NCBI RefSeq assembly: GCF_010233585.1
Contig: NZ_CP045997.1
Coordinates: 7,307,237-7,371,236 of the forward strand
Reading direction: 5' to 3'
Length of the DNA stretch: 64,000 bases
From: Spirosoma endbachense
GTDB taxonomy: Bacteria > Bacteroidota > Bacteroidia > Cytophagales > Spirosomataceae
A program made the position numbers and the translations under genes. Positions 63,889-64,000 of the stretch are shown here, in pieces (the stretch's first letter is position 1; every line of letters starts with the position of its first letter). A model generated the notes under the pieces. The model worked only from the letters and a program-made list of their open reading frames with translations, was not told the origin of the DNA and did no database searches.

Positions 63889-64000
63889 ACTGTGTCAGCA
63901 GGTTTTATTCGATGCGATGCGATTTGATTCGTTCTTCAAAGATAATGCTGAACTGATTAATGATCTCTTTCCAATTATAGGTCGTCGTTTCCCATTTAAT
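63848..64000 (+). CDS. Partial open frame of unknown protein
   Basis: ATG at 63848 opens 51 codons to the window edge without a stop: MADKTQSIGGVLAELCQQVL, then DAMRFDSFFKDNAEL. It overlaps the last 41 bases of the ATPase frame. No family recognised from this much. It may be the next gene of a two-gene unit with the ATPase; too little is visible to say more. Confidence 0.45.
   Translation, partial: MADKTQSIGGVLAELCQQVLFDAMRFDSFFKDNAELINDLFPIIGRRFPFN

Noticed and set aside
1..64000. tRNA, rRNA or CRISPR features
   Set aside because: No cloverleaf, rRNA segment or regularly spaced repeat was found by reading both strands.

Overview
The window reads as a chromosomal segment of a Bacteroidota bacterium, most likely order Cytophagales and close to Spirosoma. 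The support is internal: a SusC/SusD pair, a metalloprotease with a type IX secretion C-terminal domain, BlaI plus M56/TonB membrane-peptidase pairs, lineage-typical small secreted proteins, weak Shine-Dalgarno sequences, and a eukaryote-like class I NrdB. The species name is inference. No rRNA, tRNA, CRISPR array or intact insertion sequence was seen.

Layout. 1-780: end of a secreted hypothetical gene and a gene-free stretch. 780-5717: an NmrA-like reductase, then a translationally coupled BlaI/M56/M56 operon with a clear operator region. 5831-13469: secreted M4 protease, small secreted proteins, a phosphatase, a nitrilase-family enzyme and a START-like protein. 13610-23610: a glycan-uptake/3-keto-glycoside locus (two DUF1080 proteins, a cytochrome c fusion, SusC, SusD). 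23678-25166: an ECF sigma factor with two small membrane proteins. 25350-27547: ergothioneine genes egtD/egtB. 27646-31160: a UBP-type zinc finger protein and an unusual two-component pair (a response regulator fused to a TrxR-like flavoprotein, and a cNMP-domain histidine kinase). 31438-35990: ChaN-like protein, VWA lipoprotein, SDR, and an alpha-toroid protein with a DxDD motif. 36000-38700 is an AT-richer accessory patch with gene relics. 38713-43342: nucleotidyltransferase-like protein, holB, rimB-like, rimK. 43402-49195: NHL lipoprotein and a NarL-type two-component system with a lipoprotein gene inside it. 49394-54632: TIGR01777 reductase, exported enolase-superfamily protein, two exported RraA-family proteins, recX. 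54714-63116: glycosyltransferase, methyltransferase, nrdB, small HSP, then hemC/GNAT/ABC permease/M1 peptidase. 63154-64000: an AT-rich, apparently truncated AAA ATPase and the start of another gene at the window edge.

The most unusual signals are these. (1) Two long perfect intergenic palindromes share a nearly identical 48-bp apex but have unrelated, still perfectly complementary outer arms. (2) There is a decayed MobV/Pre relaxase 5' end, with frameshifts, next to a nonsense-interrupted gene carrying a JAMM-like motif. (3) The TrxR-like domain of the response-regulator fusion lacks the redox CxxC. (4) Tandem RraA-family proteins carry signal peptides and sit beside a Tat-type enolase-superfamily enzyme. 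(5) A small toroid-type protein has a class II terpene-cyclase-like DxDD motif. (6) The AAA ATPase at the right edge is mosaic. Gene ends are repeatedly marked by long perfect hairpins (15-30 bp stems) without U-tracts.
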